The translations under genes and the position numbers were made by a program. A stretch of 64,000 bases of DNA from NCBI RefSeq assembly GCF_018326005.1, contig NZ_AP021903.1, positions 2,420,001 through 2,484,000 on the forward strand, read 5' to 3'. Source of the stretch: Pseudomonas sp. Seg1 (GTDB lineage: Bacteria; Pseudomonadota; Gammaproteobacteria; Pseudomonadales; Pseudomonadaceae). Below the pieces are notes generated by a model. That model did no database searches. It was not told the origin of the DNA and saw only the letters and a list, made by a program, of their open reading frames with translations. Positions 48,018 through 56,173 of this stretch are shown piece by piece (positions within the stretch are counted from its first letter, which is position 1; each line of letters starts with the position of its first letter).

Positions 48018-48059
48018 GGCGCACCGAAATGCTTTGCCGAGCACGCGCGCCGAAGATGA

Positions 48060-48557
48060 TCAGTTCCTGAAATACAGCTCGTCCAGTTGGCGTCGGCGGA
48101 TCGACAGATACTCATCCCAAACCTTGGGGAAATCCTCGTCCCGAGTCAGCGGGAAGGTCAGATAAATGTGCATGCCCACCACGCTGATGTATTGCCGCTC
48201 ACGTTTGAACGCCGGCTGTTCGTAATGCGAGATGCTCTCGTCGTAGGCGTGATGGTAGTGATAGATGCTCGCTCGATGGGGCGCGATCATGCCCCGCGCA
48301 AAGTCGATCACCCAGCAATGATTAATCGCTGCACTCAAGTAGCCGTACACACCGTCGCTTGAGAGCCGAATGCACGAACTGGCCTGAGTGCCATCCTCAT
48401 CGTTGACCAGAATGATCTGGTCAGCGAAGTACTTAATAGTCCTGTCGTCCGGTCCCTGCAGAACCAAGCCCCAGCCCTCTGCCCCCATGCGGAACTCGCC
48501 CCAGTTTTCAAAGGTGGCCGTCCAGCCGTTGGCGAGCGTGATCTGACGTTTATTCAT
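48060..48557 (-). CDS. Hypothetical protein (165 aa)
   Basis: Starts at the ATG at 48557 rather than 48605, where the frame opens inside the upstream gene. Soluble, rich in aromatic residues and histidine (IYHYHHAYDESISHYEQ), beginning with a beta-rich part (ANGWTATFENWGEFRMGAEG). No known motif. Paired with the gene at 48578, 20 bases upstream, probably in one operon next to the type VI island; an accessory or immunity role is possible but not shown. Confidence 0.6.
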   Translation of the reverse strand: MNKRQITLANGWTATFENWGEFRMGAEGWGLVLQGPDDRTIKYFADQIILVNDEDGTQASSCIRLSSDGVYGYLSAAINHCWVIDFARGMIAPHRASIYHYHHAYDESISHYEQPAFKRERQYISVVGMHIYLTFPLTRDEDFPKVWDEYLSIRRRQLDELYFRN

Positions 48558-48577
48558 GGGATTTCCAATTCTTCGGG

Positions 48578-49048
48578 TTAGAGCGTTTCGAACTCGATGG
48601 TACAACCGTGGCTTTTCAGTCTTTCAAGTTCCTGCTCGAACGAGTACTTCGGGAGATCTGCGTTTTCTCTGTCGTAGATTACCCGGAGCAATCTGAACAG
48701 CGCCCCGATGGTTTGTTGACTGGTTTCATCGAGGTCGGCGATCAGGTCATAACCCCCTGCACAGAGAAACGCGTTCTTTTTGCGCAGGATGTAGTAGGCC
48801 GTGATGTTGCACAGCAAACCTTCCGCATCGAAGTAGTTCTGATCGAGGCTCGTAACGTACTCCTCAAACAGCCGGGTCAGCTGTTGTTGCGCTGAATCCT
48901 GATGCTTCAGCACCGCGCACATTCCTTGCCAGTTGCCTATATGCAAGTGATCGCCCCAGTCACAGCCTCGGGCAAAGTAGATCCCGTTGCCTTTGAAGAA
49001 ATCCGCGATTTCATGGTGATCTAAAGCGTGTTGGAAAGTGGCCGTCAC
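48578..49048 (-). CDS. Hypothetical protein (156 aa)
   Basis: GTG start with CAGGA about nine bases upstream. Helical soluble protein (QQQLTRLFEEYVTSLDQNYF, TAYYILRKKNAFLCAGGYDL, LFRLLRVIYDRENAD). No recognised domain. First gene of the pair 49048-48060. Confidence 0.6.
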   Translation of the reverse strand: MTATFQHALDHHEIADFFKGNGIYFARGCDWGDHLHIGNWQGMCAVLKHQDSAQQQLTRLFEEYVTSLDQNYFDAEGLLCNITAYYILRKKNAFLCAGGYDLIADLDETSQQTIGALFRLLRVIYDRENADLPKYSFEQELERLKSHGCTIEFETL

Positions 49049-49111
49049 TGGCGTGTGTCCTGCTTGGGCTGATTGAGTGCGATGCTGCTTGAGTGTTCAG
49101 TTTTCCGGAGT

Positions 49112-49450
49112 CTAAAGACTCATGTCTGCCTCGATGCTTTCTTCGTAATGCGAGAGTTTCTGCATGATGTTTTTGTCGTTCGAATACTTTTGCTTTAGCT
49201 GCGTCAGACGCTTGTCTGTGCCATTGCAGTAGTGGTTGATGGCACTGGTGACCTGACTGAGGCTGTCTGGATCTGCTGGGTCAGGCTCGGGGATTTCTCC
49301 TCTTAGCGAATCGCAGGTGTCCCTGTCTTTTGTGTAGCTGGAGACGTCCGGTGGCAGTGGACTGGTGGGATCGGCTGCTTGAGAGAAAGCGGGGAATGTC
49401 AGTGCGAGAATCAGAAAGCAGGGCGCAGCGGTATCCATTCTGATGCTCAT
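49112..49450 (-). CDS. Small exported protein with RDTCDSLRGE motif
   Basis: 112 residues from the ATG at 49450 (start could also be 49438 or 49471; ribosome sites are poor). Signal peptide APCFLILALTFPAFSQA. The mature part has RDTCDSLRGEIPEPDP and INHYCNGTDKRLTQLKQKYS, with two cysteines placed to form a disulfide; similar CDHFRGE-type proteins are common in Pseudomonas genomes, from memory. Function unknown; possibly a periplasmic protein linked to the secretion island nearby. Confidence 0.65.
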   Translation of the reverse strand: MSIRMDTAAPCFLILALTFPAFSQAADPTSPLPPDVSSYTKDRDTCDSLRGEIPEPDPADPDSLSQVTSAINHYCNGTDKRLTQLKQKYSNDKNIMQKLSHYEESIEADMSL

Positions 49451-49508
49451 CGTTAGGTGACAGCTGATCATGAGGCTTTGCCCCCGCTAGAGTTAAGGAA
49501 CTTCAACA

Positions 49509-50738
49509 TCACGGCCGATGAATGTCATCAAAATCATCGGCTTTTGGAGAGGCATGAATACCCTTGGCTTCTTGAGCGCGGTAATAAGCTTCAATCGTCA
49601 AGGAACGATCAATCCGCGCTTTCACGATGCAGGGCTGCGATTGCCATGGGTATTCCTCGAGCTGCTTGCTCAGCGTCTTCAGGCCACCTGCAATCCATCC
49701 CCTGCGCGCCTGGTCTCTCCATCGCCGAGGATTACGACCGGTATTGGCATCGTGAATTACGGTTGTTGGGTCGAGATGACGGCTCTGTTCCAGCACTGGC
49801 AAGTCAGGTAGAGGTTGCGTGATATCCATATAGCGTTGCAGGCAATCCCAAAAGGCCAAGGCATTATTTCGATCGAGCCCTAACGCGTGAAGTTTGACGG
49901 CGAGGCAGATCTTGTTATCGGTGTAGCGATGATGCAACCACAGGGCATAGTCATGAGAACCGTAACCACTTGGCAGGAGCTGCAAGACAGGATCGAACTC
50001 TTCAAAGGGCGCAACGAACATTCGACGGAAACGTCTTTTAAACCTCAGCATGCCATCCGTTCGATTGAACTCACTGCCGTCATAGACACTGATTTTGCTA
50101 TGCAAAAAGAGCAGGACGTCGATACCGATTGCACCCATGAAATAAAGGCAGGCGCCTATCCACAGTGTCCGATGAAGGTCACTGTTTCCCCAAAGTGCAT
50201 TTTCTTTCCAATAGACAATGGCTGAGAGAATGAAAAAGCCAGTTAGCTGGATGCGATGGACAGTTCTTTTCCCATCCATGAATAAGGCCAGCGCGAAAAT
50301 GGCGATTGCTACGGTTACTAGCGATGAACACAGTACATAAAACGCTTCAATATCCTTTCTCCAGGTCGTAGGTAAAAAAGCAACTGTTATACCCATTCCC
50401 CATGCAATCGTAGCGAAGGGGTGGCACATGAGTTTACTGACGAAAAGAAAATGCGGAATTTTACTCGAGTTCTGAAAACGCCAGCTCGTCGCGTCGCAGT
50501 AAACCTCTTCTTTATATCCCCGCTCTTTCTGATGCTGAAGTATGTTGGCCTCGTCAGCTTGTAACTGAGTGGTGACCTCCATCTCCGGCTCCAAGTAAGC
50601 ATAATTTCCGAATGCAAGATGAGTATCGAAGCCGCCAGAGCGGTTGTTGTCTTCAGCCCACTTTGGAGGAGGGAGGGGAGCTTTAGAGTCGCTATGGTAG
50701 GCCGTTGATGGGGGGCGAGGTTCTACACTGGCATTCAT
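49509..50738 (-). CDS. DUF6708-like membrane protein
   Basis: 409 residues, AGGA eight bases before the ATG. Proline-rich N-terminus, four hydrophobic helices at about 110-215 (ATIAWGMGITVAFL, AFYVLCSSLVTVAIAIFALA, LTGFFILSAIVY, IGACLYFMGAIGIDVLL), then SEFNRTDGMLRFKRRFRR and a segment with WDCLQRYMDITQPLPDLPVL. The FNR and W-x-C-x-x-x-YM elements match the array of DUF6708-like proteins upstream, so it is a distant member. Proposed immunity or accessory membrane protein for a type VI effector. Confidence 0.7.
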   Translation of the reverse strand: MNASVEPRPPSTAYHSDSKAPLPPPKWAEDNNRSGGFDTHLAFGNYAYLEPEMEVTTQLQADEANILQHQKERGYKEEVYCDATSWRFQNSSKIPHFLFVSKLMCHPFATIAWGMGITVAFLPTTWRKDIEAFYVLCSSLVTVAIAIFALALFMDGKRTVHRIQLTGFFILSAIVYWKENALWGNSDLHRTLWIGACLYFMGAIGIDVLLFLHSKISVYDGSEFNRTDGMLRFKRRFRRMFVAPFEEFDPVLQLLPSGYGSHDYALWLHHRYTDNKICLAVKLHALGLDRNNALAFWDCLQRYMDITQPLPDLPVLEQSRHLDPTTVIHDANTGRNPRRWRDQARRGWIAGGLKTLSKQLEEYPWQSQPCIVKARIDRSLTIEAYYRAQEAKGIHASPKADDFDDIHRP

Positions 50739-50930
50739 ACAAGCATCCTGGCTTTGGTTTCCGATTTTTACTGGTTTTTTGTGTTGGCGTTTTTTGCTAT
50801 CTGTTTTGGTACTGAGCCCGAGGGTGAAGGCGATCCTTCGCGGCTGTCGGGTAAGGTCATGCCTTCACTTTTGTTTCGAGTAGCTTGGATGTTGCACTTT
50901 CGGGGTGAGCCTTTGTTGATGGAGGTGGAC

Positions 50931-51863
50931 TCAGGTATTCCGGTTGCCGAAGACAGTCATGCGATTTTGTGCTTCTAGTTCCGCCTCACGCTTGGCAAGA
51001 GCTATTTCCAACTCTGGCGAGCGCTTGGCCCAATGCTCGGGTGGCAGGGGTTTTGACCATTCGATGATGTCGGGGTAGAGCAGGTCGGGTGGGTAAGACA
51101 GTTTCAGGTTCTGCAGCTTTTCCGCGAAATAGGTTCCCAGAATCGTGATGCAGAATATCCCCCATGCAACACCTATCAGGTCTCCCTTACGCAGATCGAT
51201 GATGAGCGAACCAATTTGCGATTTTTCGTAGGGGGTAATACCTACTCGGCTATTGGGTACGGCGTCCGGTCCTATCTCCATGTAGCTGCGCATGCACTCC
51301 CACAAGGCCATGGCCGTGGTGCCGCCGCCACAGTTGAATCCGAATGAAAAATGTTTGTTGTCTTCTTCGGCGTGAGGGTCTGGGTTCTCAAAGCCGATGA
51401 TCAACAAGCCCATGGTGGCTTTACCAGCCTGGCTCACTGAGGAATGTTGCGTTGCTGCCGCCGTGACGCTTTCCCAAGGCACCAGCCAATATTCACCATT
51501 TTCTCGCGGCACACATACTTCACGACGTTGCCGGTTGAAGCGCACGGGCAAGGGGACATCGCGGAGCAGGCCCTGAACAATAAAGAGCGCGGGTACTCCA
51601 ATTATGATTCCCCCTACAATCAAGATCATTGCAGGCTTGGGGGTGATGTACGCCATCAGCGCTAGTAGCACCACCATCGGCCACAGCACCATCACCGCCG
51701 AACCGATGCTGTAGTTGCCGATGTCGAGAAAAACCTCGTTTTTACGCCAGATGGTGTTAAGCACATCACAGGGTTTTTCACCCGTGGGGATGGGCAACGG
51801 CGCCAAATAATCGTTGCGCGAAAACAACCGTTTTTTTGTGGTGCCTGCCGGTGGCGTACTCAT
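50931..51863 (-). CDS. DUF6708-like membrane protein, array copy 1
   Basis: 310 residues from the ATG at 51863 (AAGGAAG upstream). Cytoplasmic N-terminus, two helix pairs (about 55-105), then VRFNRQRREVCVPRENGEYW, HFSFGFNCGGGTTAMALWEC and MRSYMEIGPDAV. It has membrane segment type A (AYITPKPAMILIVGG) and C-terminal type X (NSRVGITPYEKSQIGSL...GTYFAEKLQNLKLS). Its last nine residues differ from the other copies. Last of five tandem genes after a VasX-like effector, so a probable immunity protein. Confidence 0.8.
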   Translation of the reverse strand: MSTPPAGTTKKRLFSRNDYLAPLPIPTGEKPCDVLNTIWRKNEVFLDIGNYSIGSAVMVLWPMVVLLALMAYITPKPAMILIVGGIIIGVPALFIVQGLLRDVPLPVRFNRQRREVCVPRENGEYWLVPWESVTAAATQHSSVSQAGKATMGLLIIGFENPDPHAEEDNKHFSFGFNCGGGTTAMALWECMRSYMEIGPDAVPNSRVGITPYEKSQIGSLIIDLRKGDLIGVAWGIFCITILGTYFAEKLQNLKLSYPPDLLYPDIIEWSKPLPPEHWAKRSPELEIALAKREAELEAQNRMTVFGNRNT

Positions 51864-51898
51864 GTGCTTCCTTGGGTTGTAAGTCCCGCTACTCATCA

Positions 51899-52851
51899 TC
51901 AAGCTAATGCTTGATCTGTCTGGGCGGCTAATTCGGCTTCACGCTTGGCGATAGCTTCTTCAAGTTCTGAGGAACGTTTGGCCCATTGCTCGGGTGGCAG
52001 TGGTTTTGACCATTCGATGATGTCTGGATAGAGCAGGTCAGGAGGAGGAGAGAGCTTCCATACCTGCAACATCATTGCGAGTGGTCCCCCAAGAATATGG
52101 CTCCGATAATCAGCCACAAGGCTTTATCAATTTCCAGGGCTCGCATGTGCTGCAAGATTCCGCCTACGTATTCACAACAAACTCCCCAAAATACATTTCT
52201 GCCGCGTAACTTTTCCCGACCTCTTTCAAAGTCATTGGTGATCGGTAACGCTTCTGGCCCTATCTCCATGTAGCTGCGCATGCACTCCCACAAGGCCATG
52301 GCCGTGGTGCCTCCGCCACAATTGAAACCGAATGAAAAATGTTTGTTGTCTTCTTCGGCCTGTGGGTCTGGGTTCTCAAAGCCGATGATCAGCAAACCCA
52401 TGGTGGCTTTACCGGCCTGGCTCACTGAGGAATGTTGCGTCGCTGCCGCCGTGACGCTTTCCCAGGGCACTAGCCAGTATTCGCCATTCTCTCGAGGCAC
52501 ACATACTTCACGACGTTGCCGATTGAAGCGCACGGGTAGGGGGACATCGCGGAATAGGCCCTGAATAATAAACAGTGCGGGTACTCCAATTATGATTCCC
52601 CCTACAATCAAGATCATTGCAGGCTTGGGGGTGATGTATGCCATCAGCGCTAGTACCACCATCATCGGCCATAGCACCATCACCGCCGAACCGATGCTGT
52701 AGTTGCCGATGTCGAGGAAAACTTCGTTTTTGCGCCAGATGGTGTTAAGCACATCACAGGGTTTTTCACCTGTGGGGATGGGCAACGGCGCCAGATAATC
52801 GTTACGCGAAAACAACCGTTTATTTGTGGTGCCTGCCGGTGGCGTACTCAA
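51899..52851 (-). pseudogene. DUF6708-like membrane protein, array copy 2, frameshifted
   Basis: Segment type A (AYITPKPAMILIVGG) and C-terminal type Y (ITNDFERGREKLRGRNVFWG). Copy 4 reads GTGGTCCGCCCAAG where this copy has GTGGTCCCCCAAG (52081-52092), one base fewer; the frame breaks after IIGAIFLG and ends as DHSQ at 52072. The rest of the protein continues in another frame to 51899. The start codon has also changed: an extra base turns CACATGAGT into CACATTGAGT, leaving TTG at 52851. Copy 2 therefore looks decayed, though a truncated 259-residue product could still be made. Confidence 0.85.
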
Positions 52852-52888
52852 TGTGCTTCCCTTGGGTTGTAAGTCCGGTCTCTCATCA

Positions 52889-53803
52889 TCAAGCTAATGC
52901 TTGATCCGTCTGGGCGGCTAATTCGGCTTCACGCTTGGCGATAGCTTCTTCCAGTTCTGAGGAACGCTTGGCCCACTGCTCGGGTGGCAGGGGTTTTGAC
53001 CATTCGATGATGTCGGGGTAGAGCAGGTCGGGTGGGTAAGACAGTTTCAAGTTCTGCAACTTTTCCGCGAAATAGGTTCCCAGAATCGTGATGCAGAATA
53101 TCCCCCATACCACACCTATCAGGTCGCCCTTACGCAGGTCGATGATGAGCGAGCCGATTTGCGATTTTTCGTAAGGGGTAATACCTACTCGGCTATTGGG
53201 TACGGCGTCCGGCCCTACCTCCATGTAACTGCGGGTGCACTCCCACAAGGCCATGGCCGTGGTGCCACCGCCACAGTTGAAACCGAATGAAAAATGTTTG
53301 TTGTCTTCTTCGGCGTGCGGGTCTGGGTTCTCAAAGCCGATGAACAGTAAGCCCATGGTGGCTTTACCTGCCTGGCTCACCGAGGAATGTTGCGTCGCTG
53401 CCGCTGTGACGCTTTCCCAAGGCACTAGCCAATATTCGCCATTCTCTCGCGGCACACATACTTCACGACGTTGCCGATTGAAGCGCACGGGTAGGGGGAC
53501 ATCGCGGAATAGGCCCTGGATCACAAACAAGATTGGGATACCCACGATGATTAATCCCCCTCCCCATATCAGAGGGTCAGGCGTGATGTAACTCAAAAGC
53601 GCAAAAAGCATGACCATCGGCCAGATCACCATCACCGCCGAACCGATGCTGTAGTTGCCGATGTCGAGAAAAACCTCGTTTTTTCGCCAGATGGTGTTAA
53701 GCACATCACAGGGCTCTTCACCCGTGGGGATGGGCAGCGGCGCTAAATAATCGTTACGCGAAAACAACCGTTTTTTTGTGGTGCCTGCCGGTGGCGTACT
53801 CAT
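52889..53803 (-). CDS. DUF6708-like membrane protein, array copy 3
   Basis: 304 residues, ATG at 53803 with the same AAGGAAG leader as copies 1 and 4. Membrane segment type B (SYITPDPLIWGGGLIIVGIP) joined to C-terminal type X (NSRVGITPYEKSQIGSL). Common core VRFNRQRREVCVPRENGEYW. Ends with AAQTDQALA like copies 2, 4 and 5. Intact. Confidence 0.8.
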   Translation of the reverse strand: MSTPPAGTTKKRLFSRNDYLAPLPIPTGEEPCDVLNTIWRKNEVFLDIGNYSIGSAVMVIWPMVMLFALLSYITPDPLIWGGGLIIVGIPILFVIQGLFRDVPLPVRFNRQRREVCVPRENGEYWLVPWESVTAAATQHSSVSQAGKATMGLLFIGFENPDPHAEEDNKHFSFGFNCGGGTTAMALWECTRSYMEVGPDAVPNSRVGITPYEKSQIGSLIIDLRKGDLIGVVWGIFCITILGTYFAEKLQNLKLSYPPDLLYPDIIEWSKPLPPEQWAKRSSELEEAIAKREAELAAQTDQALA

Positions 53804-53838
53804 GTGCTTCCTTGCGTTGTAAGTCCCGCTACTCATCA

Positions 53839-54789
53839 TCAAGCTAACGCTTGATCTGTCTGGGCGGCTAATTCGGCTTCACGCTTGGCGATAGCTTCTT
53901 CCAGTTCTGAGGAACGCTTGGCCCATTGTTCGGGTGGCAGCGGTTTTGACCATTCGATGATGTCTGGATAGAGCAGATCAGGAGGAGGAGAGAGCTTCCA
54001 TACCTGCAACATCATTGCGAGTGGTCCGCCCAAGAATATGGCTCCGATAATCAGCCACAAGGCTTTATCAATTTCCAGGGCTCGCATGTGCTGAATAATG
54101 CCGCCTATGTATTCACAACAAACGCCCCAAAACACATTTCTGCCGCGTAACTTTTCTCGACCCCTTTCAAAGTCATTGGTGATCGGTAACGCTTCTGGCC
54201 CAATCTCCATGTAGCTGCGCATGCACTCCCACAAGGCCATGGCCGTGGTGCCGCCGCCACAGTTGAAACCGAATGAAAAATGTTTGTTGTCTTCTTCGGC
54301 GTGCGGGTCTGGGTTCTCAAAGCCGATGATCAACAAGCCCATGGTGGCTTTACCAGCCTGGCTCACCGAGGAATGTTGTGTTGCTGCTGCCGTGACGCTT
54401 TCCCAAGGCACCAGCCAATATTCACCATTCTCTCGCGGCACACATACTTCACGACGTTGCCGATTGAAGCGCACAGGTAGGGGGACATCGCGGAATAGGC
54501 CCTGGATCACAAACAAGATTGGGATACCCACGATAATTAATCCCCCACCGCACATTAGAGGGTCAGGCGTGATGTAACTCAAAAGCGCAAAGAGCATTAC
54601 CATCGGCCAGATCACCATCACGGCTGAACCGATGCTGTAGTTTCCGATGTCGAGAAACACCTCGTTTTTTCGCCAGATGGTGTTAAGCACATCACAGGGC
54701 TCTTCACCCGTGGGGATGGGCAGCGGCGCTAAATAGTCGTTACGCGAAAACAACCGTTTTTTTGTGGTGCCTGCCGGTGGCTTACTCAT
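53839..54789 (-). CDS. DUF6708-like membrane protein, array copy 4
   Basis: 316 residues, ATG at 54789. Membrane segment type B (SYITPDPLMCGGGLIIVGIP) and C-terminal type Y (ITNDFERGREKLRGRNVFWG, then ALWLIIGAIFLGGPLAMM). It shares the type-Y end with frameshifted copy 2 and shows the intact reading frame there. Preceded by copy 5 at 35 bases. Confidence 0.8.
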   Translation of the reverse strand: MSKPPAGTTKKRLFSRNDYLAPLPIPTGEEPCDVLNTIWRKNEVFLDIGNYSIGSAVMVIWPMVMLFALLSYITPDPLMCGGGLIIVGIPILFVIQGLFRDVPLPVRFNRQRREVCVPRENGEYWLVPWESVTAAATQHSSVSQAGKATMGLLIIGFENPDPHAEEDNKHFSFGFNCGGGTTAMALWECMRSYMEIGPEALPITNDFERGREKLRGRNVFWGVCCEYIGGIIQHMRALEIDKALWLIIGAIFLGGPLAMMLQVWKLSPPPDLLYPDIIEWSKPLPPEQWAKRSSELEEAIAKREAELAAQTDQALA

Positions 54790-54824
54790 GTGCTTCCTTG
54801 GGTTGTAAGTCCCGCTACTCATCA

Positions 54825-55769
54825 TCAAGCTAATGCTTGATCTGTCTGGGCGGCCAATTCGGTTTCACGCTTGGCGATAGCTTCTTCCAGTTCTGGGGAA
54901 CGCTTTGCCCACTGCTCTGGCGATAGTGGTTTTGACCATTCTTTTATTTCCGGGACAATTAGGTCTGGTGGCGGGACCAATTTGCGCTCTTGCAAATAAA
55001 ACCCCAGTGGGGCGCCTAGAAAAACAGTAAAGAAAATATCTTTGAATGAAGATTTGAAATCCCCCTTGGCAGCAGATTTCAAAGCGTCAAATAGGATGCT
55101 GATAGTCCAGCCAATCAATCCCTTTCCGGTGTTTTCACCCTCAAAGTTGCATTTTGGGACGGCATCAGGCCCGATCTCCATAAAACTGCGCATACACTCC
55201 CAAAGGCTCATGGCCGTTTCACCGCCGCCGCAATTGAATCCCAGGCTGAAGTCGCGTTCCTTTTCAGACGCATCAGGATCGGGATTTCGAAAGCCGACGA
55301 CTAGTAAGCCTTGTGTGGTTTTACCGTGCTGTCCGACAGAGTCCATTGCTACTGCTTGGGCGGTGACTTGCTCCCAAGGCACGATCCAGTAACGACCATC
55401 GTCGAATGGCACACAGACTTCGCGGCGTTGGCGGTTGAATCGAACTGGGGGAGGTGCAGGGCTAAATAGGCTTTTTACTACTAAAATAATCGGTATGCCC
55501 ACCATGAAGAATGAGAGTGCCAATGCCTCCCAGAAAATTCCGGTGTTACGTTCATGGTGGACAAGCCAAATACACAACAGCAGCACCGGCCAGATGACCA
55601 TTACAGCAGAGCCAATGCTGTAAGAACCAATATCAAGGAACACCTCATTTTTTCGCCAAATAGTGTTGAGTACATCCTTGGGCGGTTGCCCCGTAGGGAC
55701 AGCCGGTGGTGCCAGATAATCCTCTCGTGACAACAGTCCTTTGCGGCTTCCGGGTGTGGCTGAAGTCAT
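54825..55769 (-). CDS. DUF6708-like membrane protein, array copy 5 (divergent)
   Basis: 314 residues; start ATGA shared with the stop of the 135-residue gene. Same plan and core (VLNTIWRKNEVFLDIGSYSI, VRFNRQRREVCVPFDDGRYW, SLGFNCGGGETAMSLWEC) but clearly diverged from copies 1-4, with its own C-terminal segment (NFEGENTGKGLIGWTISILF, KGDFKSSFKDIFFTVFLGAP). Closest to the effector and translationally coupled to it through the small gene, it is the best candidate for the cognate immunity protein; copies 1-4 would be later duplications. Confidence 0.8.
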   Translation of the reverse strand: MTSATPGSRKGLLSREDYLAPPAVPTGQPPKDVLNTIWRKNEVFLDIGSYSIGSAVMVIWPVLLLCIWLVHHERNTGIFWEALALSFFMVGIPIILVVKSLFSPAPPPVRFNRQRREVCVPFDDGRYWIVPWEQVTAQAVAMDSVGQHGKTTQGLLVVGFRNPDPDASEKERDFSLGFNCGGGETAMSLWECMRSFMEIGPDAVPKCNFEGENTGKGLIGWTISILFDALKSAAKGDFKSSFKDIFFTVFLGAPLGFYLQERKLVPPPDLIVPEIKEWSKPLSPEQWAKRSPELEEAIAKRETELAAQTDQALA

Positions 55770-56173
55770 GCCTTATCCTTGGGGTTGAGGTAGTTGGAGT
55801 TCTGTTGTGGGCCAAGGCGGTGAACGCTGGCTCGATCTAGCTCAGGCGTTGGCTCGCCTGATCGAAGTGTGATGACTTCACCGTCCGGACTCAGAAATCC
55901 GCCATTGGGTGACAAGGTATATGCCAAGCCTTTCGAGCCGCCGATGGTAGCACCGTCCCCGGCCAGCAGTGCCACGGGACTGAGATAGCATACGCGCAAG
56001 GACAAACGAGTAAGTGGTTGCGAGAAGCTGCCGGTGAGGCGCAAGCCCTGGCCGGCATCGGCCGGAATCCAAGTGCACTGGCTGGCATTCAGCCAAGTAG
56101 CACCTAGGTCGGTGGGCGTACCTCTAGTACCGGTACCGAACCCCGCCGAGACTGGAGTAGGGTTGCCGCTCAT
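55766..56173 (-). CDS. Unrecognised protein between effector and immunity genes
   Basis: 135 residues, sharing ATGA with both neighbours. Glycine- and leucine-rich, beta-looking, without signal peptide or membrane segment: GFGTGTRGTPTDLGATWLNA, RLTGSFSQPLTRLSLRVCYL, and GGFLSPDGEVITLRSGEPTP. No PAAR repeats. The tight coupling implies a role with the effector (tip protein, chaperone or second immunity factor), but the family is not known to me. Confidence 0.65.
   Translation of the reverse strand: MSGNPTPVSAGFGTGTRGTPTDLGATWLNASQCTWIPADAGQGLRLTGSFSQPLTRLSLRVCYLSPVALLAGDGATIGGSKGLAYTLSPNGGFLSPDGEVITLRSGEPTPELDRASVHRLGPQQNSNYLNPKDKA

Noticed and set aside
55766..56173. PAAR tip protein
   Set aside because: Right place, but no repeated PAAR motif can be seen.
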